NCBI GenBank assembly: GCA_016795565.1
Contig: JAEUGW010000030.1
Span: 1-64,000 of the forward strand
Reading direction: 5' to 3'
DNA length: 64,000 nt
DNA from: Opitutaceae bacterium
GTDB lineage: Bacteria > Verrucomicrobiota > Verrucomicrobiia > Opitutales > Opitutaceae
Under the pieces are notes generated by a model that ran no database searches, was not told where the DNA came from, and saw only the letters and a list, made by a program, of their open reading frames with translations. This document shows positions 8,699-17,098 of the stretch, piece after piece; position 1 is the first letter of the stretch; the number at the start of each line of letters is the position of its first letter. The translations under genes and the position numbers were made by a program.

Positions 8699-9787
8699 AT
8701 GTCCGAACGTTTTGTCGTCATCATGGCCGGCGGCCGCGGGGAGCGGTTCTGGCCCCAAAGCCGGGAAGCCACCCCCAAGCACCTGCTGCCCATCGTGGGC
8801 GACAAGCCGATGCTGGCCCAGACCGTGGACCGGGTCGCCGGCGTCGTGCCGCCCGCCAACATTTTTGTCATCACGACCCAGGCCCAGCTCGCAGGCTGCC
8901 GCGCCGCCTGCCCCGGCCTGCCGGCGACCAACATCGTCGCCGAGCCCATGGGTCGCGACACCGCCGCCGCGACCGGCCTGGCCATGTTGCTGGTAAAACA
9001 GCGCAATCCGGCCGCCGCCTTCGCCATGCTTCCGGCTGACCATGTCATCCACGACACGGCCGAATACGCGAAGCTGCTCAACGTCGCCTTCGAGTCGGCC
9101 GAGACGTCCGACGTGCTCGTCACCCTCGGCATCAAGCCGGCCACGCCCGAGACCGGCTTCGGTTACATTCAGCAGGCCGGCCCGTGGAAAAAAATTGGCG
9201 GCCGCGACGTGATGGCGGTGAAGCGCTTTGTGGAGAAGCCGAACCTGGAGACGGCCAAGAGCTACCTCGCCTCGGGCGAATACTTCTGGAACGCCGGCAT
9301 GTTTGTCTGGCGCGTGCCGGTCGTGGAGGAGGCCTTCCGGGCCCATGCGGCCGAGCTCTACGCCGGGCTGGCCAGGCTCGAGGCCGCCGCCAAGTCGGCG
9401 GGCGGCTGGGCCGCGGCCTTGGCGGAGGTTTATCCGACCCTGAAGAAAATCTCGGTGGACTACGCCCTGATGGAGAAATCCACCAATGTCGTCGTGGTGC
9501 CCGCCACCTGCGACTGGGACGATGTCGGCGCGTGGCCGGCGATCGCCAAGCATTTCACGCCGGACGCCGCCGGCAACGTTCTGCGCGGCCTGGCCATGGT
9601 GGAGGGCGGGGCCAACAACATTGTGGTCTCCACCGATGGCCACCTGACCGGCGTCGTCGGCGCAAGCGACCTCGTCGTGGTCCACACGGCCGAGGCGACG
9701 CTCGTCTGCCCGAAGGAGCGTGCGCAGGAGATCAAGGCGCTGCTCGAGCGCCTGAAACAGGATCCGACGAAGAAAAAGTTCCTCTGA
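8699..9787 (+). CDS. manC: mannose-1-phosphate guanylyltransferase (GDP-mannose pyrophosphorylase)
   Basis: About 362 residues, the short form without a fused isomerase domain. The nucleotidyltransferase signature VIMAGGRGERFWP is at the N-terminus, with FVEKPNLETA and WNAGMFVWR later and a left-handed-helix type C-terminal tail. It makes GDP-mannose from mannose-1-P and GTP, a precursor for the surface polysaccharides encoded later in the window. Three in-frame ATGs (8681, 8690, 8699) compete. I chose 8699 because MSERFVV matches the family start; no clear ribosome site decides it. Confidence 0.9.
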   Translation: MSERFVVIMAGGRGERFWPQSREATPKHLLPIVGDKPMLAQTVDRVAGVVPPANIFVITTQAQLAGCRAACPGLPATNIVAEPMGRDTAAATGLAMLLVKQRNPAAAFAMLPADHVIHDTAEYAKLLNVAFESAETSDVLVTLGIKPATPETGFGYIQQAGPWKKIGGRDVMAVKRFVEKPNLETAKSYLASGEYFWNAGMFVWRVPVVEEAFRAHAAELYAGLARLEAAAKSAGGWAAALAEVYPTLKKISVDYALMEKSTNVVVVPATCDWDDVGAWPAIAKHFTPDAAGNVLRGLAMVEGGANNIVVSTDGHLTGVVGASDLVVVHTAEATLVCPKERAQEIKALLERLKQDPTKKKFL

Positions 9788-9792
9788 GCGCC

Positions 9793-10227
9793 ATGCGCTG
9801 CTTGGGCATCGATTACGGCACGAAGCGCGTCGGCCTGGCCCACGGCGACGAGATCGGCGTCGCCACGCCGCTGCCCGCGCTGACCGACGCCGAAGAGGCC
9901 GCGCGCTGGGCGAAGCTGGGCGAGGTCATCAAGGCGCGCCGCATCACCGACCTCGTGCTCGGCTACCCCTACAACATGGACGGCTCGGTCGGCTTCAAGG
10001 CGAAGGAGGTGGATGCGTTCGCGGCGAAGTTGAAGGCGGCCTTCGCCCTGCCGGTGCACCTGGTGGACGAGACGCTCACGAGCGACGCGGCCGAGTCGTC
10101 GATCGCAAAAAAGGACCGGCGCGCCGTGCGCGACTCCGGCCTGATCGACTCGCGCGCCGCGTGCCTGATTTTGCAGGACTACCTGAACGAGAAGCTGCCG
10201 CCCGTGCCGCCGCCCGATGAAGCCTGA
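9793..10227 (+). CDS. ruvX: RuvX/YqgF pre-16S rRNA nuclease
   Basis: A 144-residue RNase-H-fold protein: MRCLGIDYGTKRVGLA carries the first acidic residue, LVDETLTS the second, and a C-terminal DSRAACLILQDYL the third. The family processes pre-16S rRNA and was formerly annotated as a Holliday-junction resolvase. It starts five bases after the manC stop and overlaps truA by 11 bases, so it is in an operon. Confidence 0.93.
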   Translation: MRCLGIDYGTKRVGLAHGDEIGVATPLPALTDAEEAARWAKLGEVIKARRITDLVLGYPYNMDGSVGFKAKEVDAFAAKLKAAFALPVHLVDETLTSDAAESSIAKKDRRAVRDSGLIDSRAACLILQDYLNEKLPPVPPPDEA

Positions 10228-10969
10228 TCCCAAGCCCACCCGCTGGAAGTGCGTCTGCGCCTACGACGGCGGGCCGTTCAACGGCTGGCAGAGTCAGGAG
10301 GGTGGCAACACCGTCCAGGATCTCATCGAGAAACAGCTGAAGAAAATTTTCGGCCGCCAGATCCGCATCGAGGGCAGCGGGCGGACCGACTCGGGCGTCC
10401 ACGCGCACGCGCAGGTGTTCCATTTCGACGCGGCCTGGAAACACGGTGCCGACAAGCTCCGGCTGGCCCTGCAGACCGGACTGCCGCGCAGCATCCAGCT
10501 GAAGACCCTGCGGGCCGTGTCGGCGAAATTCCACGCGCGCTTCGATGCCAAGGGGAAGCGTTACCGCTATCACCTCCATCTCGGCGCGGCGGACCCGTTC
10601 GAGGTGAATTACTGCTGGTCGCTCAACCGCGAACTCGACTGGCCGGCGGTGCAGGCCGCGGCGAAGGTGCTGCGCGGCAAGCACGACTTCTGGGCCTTCT
10701 CGGGCGAGAACGACCGCACCTACGAGACGACCGTGCGCGACCTGCGCCGGCTGGATGTGAGCCGGAAGGGCCAGCGCGTCACGTTCACGTTCGAGGCCGA
10801 CGGCTTCATCTACAAGATGGCGCGCAGCCTCACCGGCGCGCTGGTCAATGTCGGCCTCGGCAAGCTCACCCCGGCCGACCTCGCCGCGCTCATCCGGAGC
10901 CGCCGCCGCATCCCGATGGTCGTCACGGCGCCGCCGCAGGGGTTGTTCCTGGTGAAGGTGCTCTATTGA
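10217..10969 (+). CDS. truA: tRNA pseudouridine(38-40) synthase TruA
   Basis: 250 residues of normal length. The catalytic aspartate is Asp58 in GSGRTDSGVHA, and RYRYHLHLG and ARSLTGALVNVG are family motifs. It isomerises uridines in the anticodon stem-loop. Start ATG 10217 lies inside ruvX. The following 93-bp spacer has a TCCGGTTAATCCGTGTTTGATGG repeat word and no gene. Confidence 0.95.
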   Translation: MKPDPKPTRWKCVCAYDGGPFNGWQSQEGGNTVQDLIEKQLKKIFGRQIRIEGSGRTDSGVHAHAQVFHFDAAWKHGADKLRLALQTGLPRSIQLKTLRAVSAKFHARFDAKGKRYRYHLHLGAADPFEVNYCWSLNRELDWPAVQAAAKVLRGKHDFWAFSGENDRTYETTVRDLRRLDVSRKGQRVTFTFEADGFIYKMARSLTGALVNVGLGKLTPADLAALIRSRRRIPMVVTAPPQGLFLVKVLY

Positions 10970-11062
10970 CCGGCGGGACCGGCCGGTGCGCCGGATGACG
11001 GGCGACTTTCTCCGTGCCTATCCGGTTAATCCGTGTTTGATGGACGCCCGCCCGCATCCGCC

Positions 11063-11797
11063 ATGGCCACCACGCTGCAAGAACTCTGGCGCGACCGGCT
11101 CGACGTGCTTTTCCCGCGCAGCTGCGTGCATTGCGGCGGGGTGGTGGAGGGTGGCCGGTTGCGCCACCTGTGCCCGGAGTGCGAGCGGTTGCTTTTCGTC
11201 GTTACCCCGCCGCATTGCACGACCTGCGGACATCCGTATTTCGGCGAGACGGAGGTCAACCGCCTCTGCCCACACTGCGAGACGCTGGCCCCGGAATTCC
11301 GCGAGGGCAAAACCGCCATCCTCCTGAAGGGCTCGGGCCGGTCGCTGATCCACGCGCTCAAATACCACCGCAGCCTGCAGGTGCTGGCCGACATCACCGT
11401 CATCATGGCCGCAGTGCCGGGTTATGCCGACTACCTGCGCGGTGCCGTGCTGGTGCCCGTGCCGTTGCACGGGAAAAAGCAACGGAAGCGCCGTTACAAC
11501 CAGAGCCGCCTGCTGGCGGATTGCGCGATGACGGTCGCGGGCGGGGAGACGCGCGTGGAGGAACTGCTTTGCCGCGTGAAGCATACGGAATCGCAAACGC
11601 ATTACGACCGGGTCGCGCGCCAGGAGAACCTGAAAAATGCCTTTGCTTTGGCTCCCGGTGCCACCATTACTCCGGCCCAACGTTACGTGCTGGTCGATGA
11701 TGTTTTTACAACCGGTTCCACCCTCAATGCCTGTGCCACGGTCCTCCGCCGCGGCGGCGCGCGGAACCTCGACGTCGTCACCTTTGGGCACGGCTAA
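11063..11797 (+). CDS. ComF family phosphoribosyltransferase-like protein
   Basis: A 244-residue product from ATG 11063. The N-terminal zinc-finger region has CVHCGG, CPEC, CTTCG and CPHC. The C-terminal PRTase fold carries the PRPP-binding loop VLVDDVFTTGST near residue 210, preceded by RRYNQSRLLA. ComF proteins are linked to DNA uptake during transformation, though many have no proven role. It ends three bases before accD. Confidence 0.9.
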   Translation: MATTLQELWRDRLDVLFPRSCVHCGGVVEGGRLRHLCPECERLLFVVTPPHCTTCGHPYFGETEVNRLCPHCETLAPEFREGKTAILLKGSGRSLIHALKYHRSLQVLADITVIMAAVPGYADYLRGAVLVPVPLHGKKQRKRRYNQSRLLADCAMTVAGGETRVEELLCRVKHTESQTHYDRVARQENLKNAFALAPGATITPAQRYVLVDDVFTTGSTLNACATVLRRGGARNLDVVTFGHG

Positions 11798-11800
11798 ACC

Positions 11801-12718
11801 ATGACACATTTCGCCAAACCACGCCTGCCTTCCGCCAAGGCCGGCACCAGCAAGAAAAAAACCAAGGTTATCACCGAGGGGCTCTGGACCAAGTGTCCGG
11901 TCTCGGGTGAAATCGTCTTCAACAAGGATCTGGAGGCCAACCAGATGGTCGTGCCGAAGAGCGGCTACCATTTCCCCATCGGCTGCCGCGAGCGCATCCA
12001 GGGCATGGTGGATGCCGGCACCTTTGTGGAGTTCGACGCGCAGGTGAAATCGGCCGACCCGCTGAAGTTCGTGGATTCGGCCGCCTATCCCGACCGCATC
12101 AAGCGCTATGAAAAGGAAAGCGGCCTGGCCGAGGCGGTGCTCTGCGGCACTGCGAAGATTGACGGCATCCCGGTGTCGCTCGCGGTGATGGATTTTCGGT
12201 TCTGCGGCGGCGCGATGGGCGCGGCGGTGGGCGAGAAAATCACCCGCGCCATCGAGCGCGCGGTGAAGCTGAAGACCCCCTGCATCGTCGTCAGCTCCTC
12301 CGGCGGCGCGCGCATGCAGGAGGGCATCTTCAGCCTCATGCAGATGGCCAAGACCAGCGCGGCCCTCGGCCGACTCGCCGAGGCCCGGCTGCTGTTCGTC
12401 TCGATCCTCACCTATCCGACCACCGGCGGCGTCACCGCCAGCTTCGCGACCCTGGGCGACGTCATCCTCGCCGAGCCGGGCGCGCTCATCGGCTTTGCCG
12501 GGGCGCGCGTGATCAAGGAGACCACCAAGCAGACGCTGCCCGCGGGATTCCAGACCGCCGAGTTCCTGCTCAAGCACGGGCTGATCGACCAGATTGTCAG
12601 CCGCCTGGAGATGAAGGATCGCCTGACCAGCCTGCTGCAGGCCTTCCATTCCCACCGCTATCGCGCCCACAAGGTGCCGACTGCCGTGCCGTTCCCGGCG
12701 GCCGTGGCGGCCGACTGA
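11801..12718 (+). CDS. accD: acetyl-CoA carboxylase carboxyltransferase subunit beta, zinc-ribbon-degenerate
   Basis: 305 residues. The carboxyltransferase core is intact ([24 protein letters not shown]), so it should transfer carboxyl from biotin to acetyl-CoA together with AccA in fatty-acid synthesis. The N-terminal ribbon that normally has four cysteines keeps only Cys32. The other three positions, at exact family spacing, are Ser35, Val51 and Ser54, so zinc cannot be held there. accA is not in the window. Confidence 0.95.
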   Translation: MTHFAKPRLPSAKAGTSKKKTKVITEGLWTKCPVSGEIVFNKDLEANQMVVPKSGYHFPIGCRERIQGMVDAGTFVEFDAQVKSADPLKFVDSAAYPDRIKRYEKESGLAEAVLCGTAKIDGIPVSLAVMDFRFCGGAMGAAVGEKITRAIERAVKLKTPCIVVSSSGGARMQEGIFSLMQMAKTSAALGRLAEARLLFVSILTYPTTGGVTASFATLGDVILAEPGALIGFAGARVIKETTKQTLPAGFQTAEFLLKHGLIDQIVSRLEMKDRLTSLLQAFHSHRYRAHKVPTAVPFPAAVAAD

Positions 12719-12723
12719 GTCCA

Positions 12724-12776
12724 GGTGGGTGGGGCGGAGCGGCCCGCTCCGCCGCCCCGGGCCGGTGTGTCCCCAA
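12724..12776. repeat. GGCGGAGCGGCCCGCTCCGCC palindromic repeat between accD and folC
   Basis: A GC-rich unit with the arms GCGGAGCGG and CCGCTCCGC plus GGGCCGGTGTGTCCCC. It is closely related to the intergenic copy at 59184-59234. Confidence 0.75.
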
Positions 12777-12787
12777 GCCTGTCATCC

Positions 12788-14134
12788 GTGAATAATTTTC
12801 CCGACTACGCCGCGGTCACCGAATACCTCTATGCGCTCAAGGCGGGCGGGGTGAAGTTCGGCATCGACCGGATGCGCCGGCTCGCCGCGACCCTCGGCCA
12901 CCCCGAGCGCAGCTACCCGGTGATCCACATCGCCGGCACGAACGGCAAGGGCTCGGTCGCGGCCATGCTGGATGCCATCCTGCACGCCGCCGGCTGGCGC
13001 ACCGGACTCTACACCTCGCCGCATCTGGTGAAGCTCGGCGAACGCGTGCAGGTGGGCCGGCGCCTGCTCACCGAGGCCGAAATCGTCGCCTACACCAACG
13101 AGCTCCGTCCGCTGGCGGCCCGGGCCGCCGCCGACGCGGCCGACGAGCACGCGACCTTTTTCGAGTTCATGACGGCGATGGCGTTCCTGCAATTCCAGCG
13201 CCGGCAGGTGGACCTGGCCATCGTCGAGGTCGGCATGGGCGGCCGGCTGGACGCGACCAACGTCGTGCAGCCCGAGGTCACCGTCATCACCTCCATCGGT
13301 CTCGATCACATTGCCGAGCTCGGCGGCACCCTCGCGCAGATCGCCCGCGAGAAGGCCGGCATCATCAAGCCCGGCCGGCCGGTCGTCATCGGCCGCCTGT
13401 CGCCCGAGGCCGAGGTCGTCGTGCGCGAAGTGGCGGCCGCGGCCGGCGCACCCGTCCACGCGGTGCGCGAGACCTTCGGCGAGGAAATTGACCGCTATCC
13501 CGTGACCAATCTCGCCGGCGACTACCAGCGCTGGAACGCCGCGACGGCGACGCTCGCGGCGCGGGTATTTGCCTTGGGGTGGAGCGCGGCCTCCGGCCGC
13601 GCTTGGCCCAACCCGGCCGGAGGCCGGGTTCCACCCACAGAAGCGGACATTGTGCGCGGCCTGCAGCAGGTGAACTGGCCGGGTCGCTGGCAGACGACGA
13701 GCCTCGGTGGCCGTCCGCTCATCCTCGATGCCTCGCACAATCCCGAGGGCGCGGCCGTGCTGGAGCAAAACCTGCGGCAGCTCGTCACAACCAGCGGGCG
13801 GAAGCCGATCATCATTGCCGGCGTCCTCGGCGAGTTCCGCGCCCGGGCCTTGCTCGAGGTGATTTGCCGCCACGCGCAGGAAGTCCACCTGGTTGTGCCG
13901 CACCAGGCGCGGGCGAGCAGCATTGCGGATCTGCTCGCACTCGTGCCGCCGGCGCAGCGGGGCATGGTCCGCGGCGGCACGCTGGAGCAGCTCTTCCCCG
14001 ATGCCCGCACCTGTAGCGCGGGCGGACCAGGCGACACAATTGTCGTCACGGGCTCGATCTACCTGCTCGGCGAGGTGCTGGAACGCATCGAGCCCGGCCG
14101 CGGCACGGGCGAAGGCAAGCTGCAGGATTTCTGA
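12788..14134 (+). CDS. folC: bifunctional folylpolyglutamate synthase / dihydrofolate synthase
   Basis: 448 residues from GTG 12788. The ATP loop IAGTNGKGSVAAML is at residues 48-61. Later motifs are TSPHLVKLGERV, GMGGRLDATNV and ASHNPEGA. It adds glutamates to folates in the cytoplasm. Residues about 264-283 are an insertion encoded by two palindromic repeat units (13577-13604 and 13610-13636), in a loop between the two Mur-ligase-like domains. Frame and flanking motifs are intact, so the protein is probably functional. Confidence 0.93.
   Translation: MNNFPDYAAVTEYLYALKAGGVKFGIDRMRRLAATLGHPERSYPVIHIAGTNGKGSVAAMLDAILHAAGWRTGLYTSPHLVKLGERVQVGRRLLTEAEIVAYTNELRPLAARAAADAADEHATFFEFMTAMAFLQFQRRQVDLAIVEVGMGGRLDATNVVQPEVTVITSIGLDHIAELGGTLAQIAREKAGIIKPGRPVVIGRLSPEAEVVVREVAAAAGAPVHAVRETFGEEIDRYPVTNLAGDYQRWNAATATLAARVFALGWSAASGRAWPNPAGGRVPPTEADIVRGLQQVNWPGRWQTTSLGGRPLILDASHNPEGAAVLEQNLRQLVTTSGRKPIIIAGVLGEFRARALLEVICRHAQEVHLVVPHQARASSIADLLALVPPAQRGMVRGGTLEQLFPDARTCSAGGPGDTIVVTGSIYLLGEVLERIEPGRGTGEGKLQDF
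13577..13636 (-). repeat. palindromic repeat pair inserted in folC
   Basis: Two adjacent palindromes with arms GCGCGGCC/GGCCGCGC and AACCCGGCC/GGCCGGGTT sit in frame within folC. The second is identical over 27 bp to the M23-gene copy (924-950) in reverse orientation. They encode about 20 residues that include WSAASGRAWPNPAGGRVPPT. Confidence 0.85.
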
Positions 14135-14189
14135 GCGCACACTGCGCGCTTGTTTCAGGGCGGTTTCTCTCCAAGGGTCACGGGCACCG

Positions 14190-15191
14190 ATGCAATCCCG
14201 TCCGTCATTCGCGACCGCCTTCAAGGGCAGGCGCGTGCTCATCACCGGCGGCCTCGGTTTCATCGGCTCGAACCTCGCGCGTGCGCTCGTGGCGCTCGGC
14301 GCCCGGGTCACGGTCCTCGACAGCCTCATCCCCGAATACGGCGGCAACCGGCGCAACCTGCACGGCCTTGGCCGCAAGGTGGCCATCAATGTGGCCGATG
14401 TGCGCGACCGCCACAGCCTGCCGGAATTCCTGCGTGGCCAGCATTATCTGTTCAATCTCGCCGGTCAGACGAGCCACCTCGACTCGATGACCGATCCCGA
14501 GACCGATCTGGAGATCAACTGCCGGGCGCAGCTCACGCTCCTGGAGGCCTGCCGGAAGCACAGCCCGGGCATCCGCGTCGTCTTTGCCAGCACCCGCCAA
14601 ATCTACGGCCGCCCCGATTACCTGCCGGTGGACGAGCGGCACCCGCTGCGCCCGGTGGACGTGAACGGCATCAACAAGCTCGCCGGCGAGGAATACCACC
14701 TGCTTTACAGCGCGGTCCACGGCATCCGGAGCACCGTCCTGCGCCTGACCAACACCATCGGCCCGGGCATGCGCGTGAAGGATGCGCGGCAGACCTTCGT
14801 GGGCGTCTGGATCCGCCAGATTCTCGAGGGCAAGCCCGTCGAGGTGTGGGGTGGCGAGCAGTTGCGCGACTTCACCTACGTGGATGACGCCGTCGAGGCC
14901 TTCCTGCTGGCGGCGACCCATCCCAAGGCGGTGGGCGGCGTCTTCAACCTCGGCGGCGTGGGCCGCATCAGCCTGCGCGACCTGGCCAAAACACTGGTCG
15001 CCGTCGCCGGGCAGGGAAGCTACGCGGTCAAGGCCTTCCCCGCCGACCGGAAGAAGATTGATATCGGCGACTACTATTCGGACGGACGGCTCATCGCCAA
15101 GCAACTCGGCTGGAAACCGCGCACGACCATCCGGCAGGCGCTGGCCCGGACCGTGGATTATTACCGCAAGGAACTGCCGCACTACCTGTGA
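14190..15191 (+). CDS. NAD-dependent epimerase/dehydratase (extended SDR), catalytic Tyr replaced
   Basis: 333 residues. The Rossmann motif GGLGFIGS at 20-27 binds NAD. STRQIYGRP and FTYVDDAVEAF are family motifs of nucleotide-sugar enzymes. The expected YxxxK pair reads N159-GIN-K163, so the general-base tyrosine is absent. Family and orientation fit a nucleotide-sugar modifying enzyme, but with this change the chemistry may differ from classic epimerases. It overlaps the aminotransferase gene by four bases (GTGA); the two likely act in one amino-sugar pathway. Confidence 0.85.
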   Translation: MQSRPSFATAFKGRRVLITGGLGFIGSNLARALVALGARVTVLDSLIPEYGGNRRNLHGLGRKVAINVADVRDRHSLPEFLRGQHYLFNLAGQTSHLDSMTDPETDLEINCRAQLTLLEACRKHSPGIRVVFASTRQIYGRPDYLPVDERHPLRPVDVNGINKLAGEEYHLLYSAVHGIRSTVLRLTNTIGPGMRVKDARQTFVGVWIRQILEGKPVEVWGGEQLRDFTYVDDAVEAFLLAATHPKAVGGVFNLGGVGRISLRDLAKTLVAVAGQGSYAVKAFPADRKKIDIGDYYSDGRLIAKQLGWKPRTTIRQALARTVDYYRKELPHYL

Positions 15192-16294
15192 GCAAAATAC
15201 TCCCCGCCGATCCGAAGGCCTCCTATCTCGCCGCCCAGGCGGAGATTGATGCCGCCATCCAGCGCGTGCTGCGCAGCGGGCACTACATCCTCGGGCCGGA
15301 ACTCGAGGCCTTTGAAAGGGAATTCAGCGCGTGGCTCGGCAGCGCGGGCACCGTCGGCGTGGCCAACGGCACCGATGCCATCGAGCTGGCGCTGCACGCC
15401 GCCGGCATCGGCCCGGGCGACAAGGTCATCACCGTCGCCAACACCGTCACGGCGACCGTCTCGGCCATCGTGGCCACCGGGGCGAAGCCGATGTTTGCCG
15501 ACATCGAGCCCGGCACGATGCTGCTGGATGTCGCCGCGCTCGAGACGATGCTCGCCAAGCTCCGCGACCCAAAGATCAAGGCCGTCGTGCCGGTGCATCT
15601 CTACGGCCAGGCGGTGGACATGCCGCACCTGATGGAGGTCGCCGCGCGGCACAACCTGTTCGTCATGGAGGACTGTGCGCAGGCACACGGCTCGCTGGTC
15701 GGCGGCCGGATGGCGGGCACCTGGGGCCAGCTCGCCTCGTTCAGCTTTTATCCGACCAAGAACCTTGGTGCCCTCGGCGATGCCGGTGCCGTGACCGGGC
15801 GGGATGTTGCGCTGTTGGAAAAGGTGAAGCTGTTGCGCCAATACGGCTGGCGGAAGCGCTACGTGAGCGATCACCACGGGCGCAACAGTCGGCTCGACGA
15901 GTTGCAGGCCGCGATCCTGCGCGTGCACCTCACCCGCCTCGAGGCCGGCAACCGGCGGCGCGACGCCATCGCGCGGCAGTATCTGGCGGCCTTGGCGGAT
16001 GCCCCGCTCAAGCTGCCGGTGGTGGCCGGGGGACGGACGCACACCTGGCACCAGTTTGTCGTGCGCTCCGCGCGACGCGATGAATTGCAGGCCCACCTGG
16101 CAAAGCAGGACATCGTCTGCGGCGTGCTTTACCCGATGCCGATCCACCGCCAGCCGGCTTATCACGATGCCACGCTCGCGTTGCCGCAGACGGAGCAAGC
16201 CTGCGGCGAGGTGCTCTCGCTGCCGTTGCATCCCGGGCTGGGCGACGACGACGTCGCACGGGTGGTGAAGGAAGTGAAGGCGTTCCAGGCGTAG
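15188..16294 (+). CDS. DegT/DnrJ/EryC1/StrS family sugar aminotransferase
   Basis: A 368-residue PLP enzyme from GTG 15188. Motifs are GTDAIELAL near the N-terminus, MEDCAQAHGS for cofactor contact, and SFYPTKNLGALGDAGA with the PLP Lys at 191. Members transaminate keto-sugars on a nucleotide carrier to give amino sugars for O-antigen or other glycans. The exact sugar is unknown; the adjacent SDR gene probably provides or uses the substrate. Confidence 0.92.
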   Translation: MSKILPADPKASYLAAQAEIDAAIQRVLRSGHYILGPELEAFEREFSAWLGSAGTVGVANGTDAIELALHAAGIGPGDKVITVANTVTATVSAIVATGAKPMFADIEPGTMLLDVAALETMLAKLRDPKIKAVVPVHLYGQAVDMPHLMEVAARHNLFVMEDCAQAHGSLVGGRMAGTWGQLASFSFYPTKNLGALGDAGAVTGRDVALLEKVKLLRQYGWRKRYVSDHHGRNSRLDELQAAILRVHLTRLEAGNRRRDAIARQYLAALADAPLKLPVVAGGRTHTWHQFVVRSARRDELQAHLAKQDIVCGVLYPMPIHRQPAYHDATLALPQTEQACGEVLSLPLHPGLGDDDVARVVKEVKAFQA

Positions 16295-16323
16295 GGCGTT
16301 ATCCCTCGCGCCGCGGCGGTTTA

Positions 16324-16460
16324 GAGCCTATCGGAATAACCTATTCCCGACAGCCTGGTTTTCTGTAGCGGCGGTCTATGACCGCCGGCGAGCGTGGTGT
16401 GGTGATCGTTCGGCGGTCATAGACCGCCGCTACAGGACAGGCCGTTATTCGGATAGGCTC
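16324..16460. mobile_element. 137-bp MITE-like element with TTA target duplication
   Basis: Terminal inverted repeats of 17 bp (GAGCCTATCGGAATAAC at 16324-16340; complement at 16444-16460, one mismatch) are flanked by TTA on both sides (16321-16323, 16461-16463). The interior is the palindrome with GCGGCGGTCTATGACCGCC arms also found at 8031-8097. TNA duplication and GAG-starting ends resemble IS5-family non-autonomous elements. No coding capacity. Confidence 0.8.
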
Positions 16461-16520
16461 TTATGGATATGCCGACCTACCTGCTTGCAACCTTCCGGCC
16501 GGATGCGGTGTCATGACGCT

Positions 16521-17024
16521 GTGGAAATCCTCTACTGGTCCATCGCCCTCCTGCTGATCCTCACCGGACTCGTGGGCTCGTTCGTGCCGCTGCTGCCGGG
16601 GACGACGCTCATCATGGCGGGAGCGCTGCTGCAGAAATGGCTGTTGCCGGACACCCTCGGGTGGACGGCCGTCGGCTGGATCATCGCCTTCTGGGTCGTG
16701 TCGGTGTTGGCGGACATCGGCTGCACGGTGCTGGGGACGAAGCTGTTTGGCGGCGGCAAATGGGGCATGGCCGGGGCCTCGGGCGGGGCGCTGGCCGGCA
16801 TGTTCTTTTCGCTGCCCGCGCTCGTGCTCGGCAGCATGTTCGGCGCGATTCTGGCGGAGAAATGGCTCGGCAAGCGCACCACCGACGAGTCGCTGCGGGC
16901 CGGCGCCGGCGCCGCCGTGGGCTTCCTGCTCTCGACCATCGCCAAACTGGCCTGCGCGCTGGCGATGATCGCGCTCTACGCCGCCTCCGTCTGGAGCGCG
17001 CTGCGGGTGTCGGCACCTTGGTAG
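16521..17024 (+). CDS. DUF456 family small membrane protein
   Basis: About 167 residues from GTG 16521 (VEILYWSIALLL); earlier in-frame starts at 16485-16505 are possible. Three to four hydrophobic segments are interrupted by glycine-rich stretches, and LVGSFVPLLPGTTLI near the N-terminus is the DUF456 signature. It is an inner-membrane protein of unknown function. It stands alone between the MITE and a hairpin. Confidence 0.8.
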   Translation: MEILYWSIALLLILTGLVGSFVPLLPGTTLIMAGALLQKWLLPDTLGWTAVGWIIAFWVVSVLADIGCTVLGTKLFGGGKWGMAGASGGALAGMFFSLPALVLGSMFGAILAEKWLGKRTTDESLRAGAGAAVGFLLSTIAKLACALAMIALYAASVWSALRVSAPW

Positions 17025-17040
17025 TCTAATAGACTACCAA
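17018..17040. terminator. perfect 10-bp stem hairpin at the end of the DUF456 gene
   Basis: TTGGTAGTCT (17018-17027) and AGACTACCAA (17031-17040) flank a 3-base loop and overlap the TAG stop at 17022-17024. There is no T-tract, so intrinsic termination is uncertain. It lies between convergent genes (DUF456 and purA). Confidence 0.5.
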
Positions 17041-17098
17041 CGCTCGGGGTGGCCGGGGGCGTTGCCCACAACGGCGCGGGTGCTTGGGGGCGGGTGTC

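Noticed and set aside
12782..14389. 535-codon minus-strand open frame opposite folC
   Set aside because: Antisense shadow; FolC motifs on the plus strand are clear.
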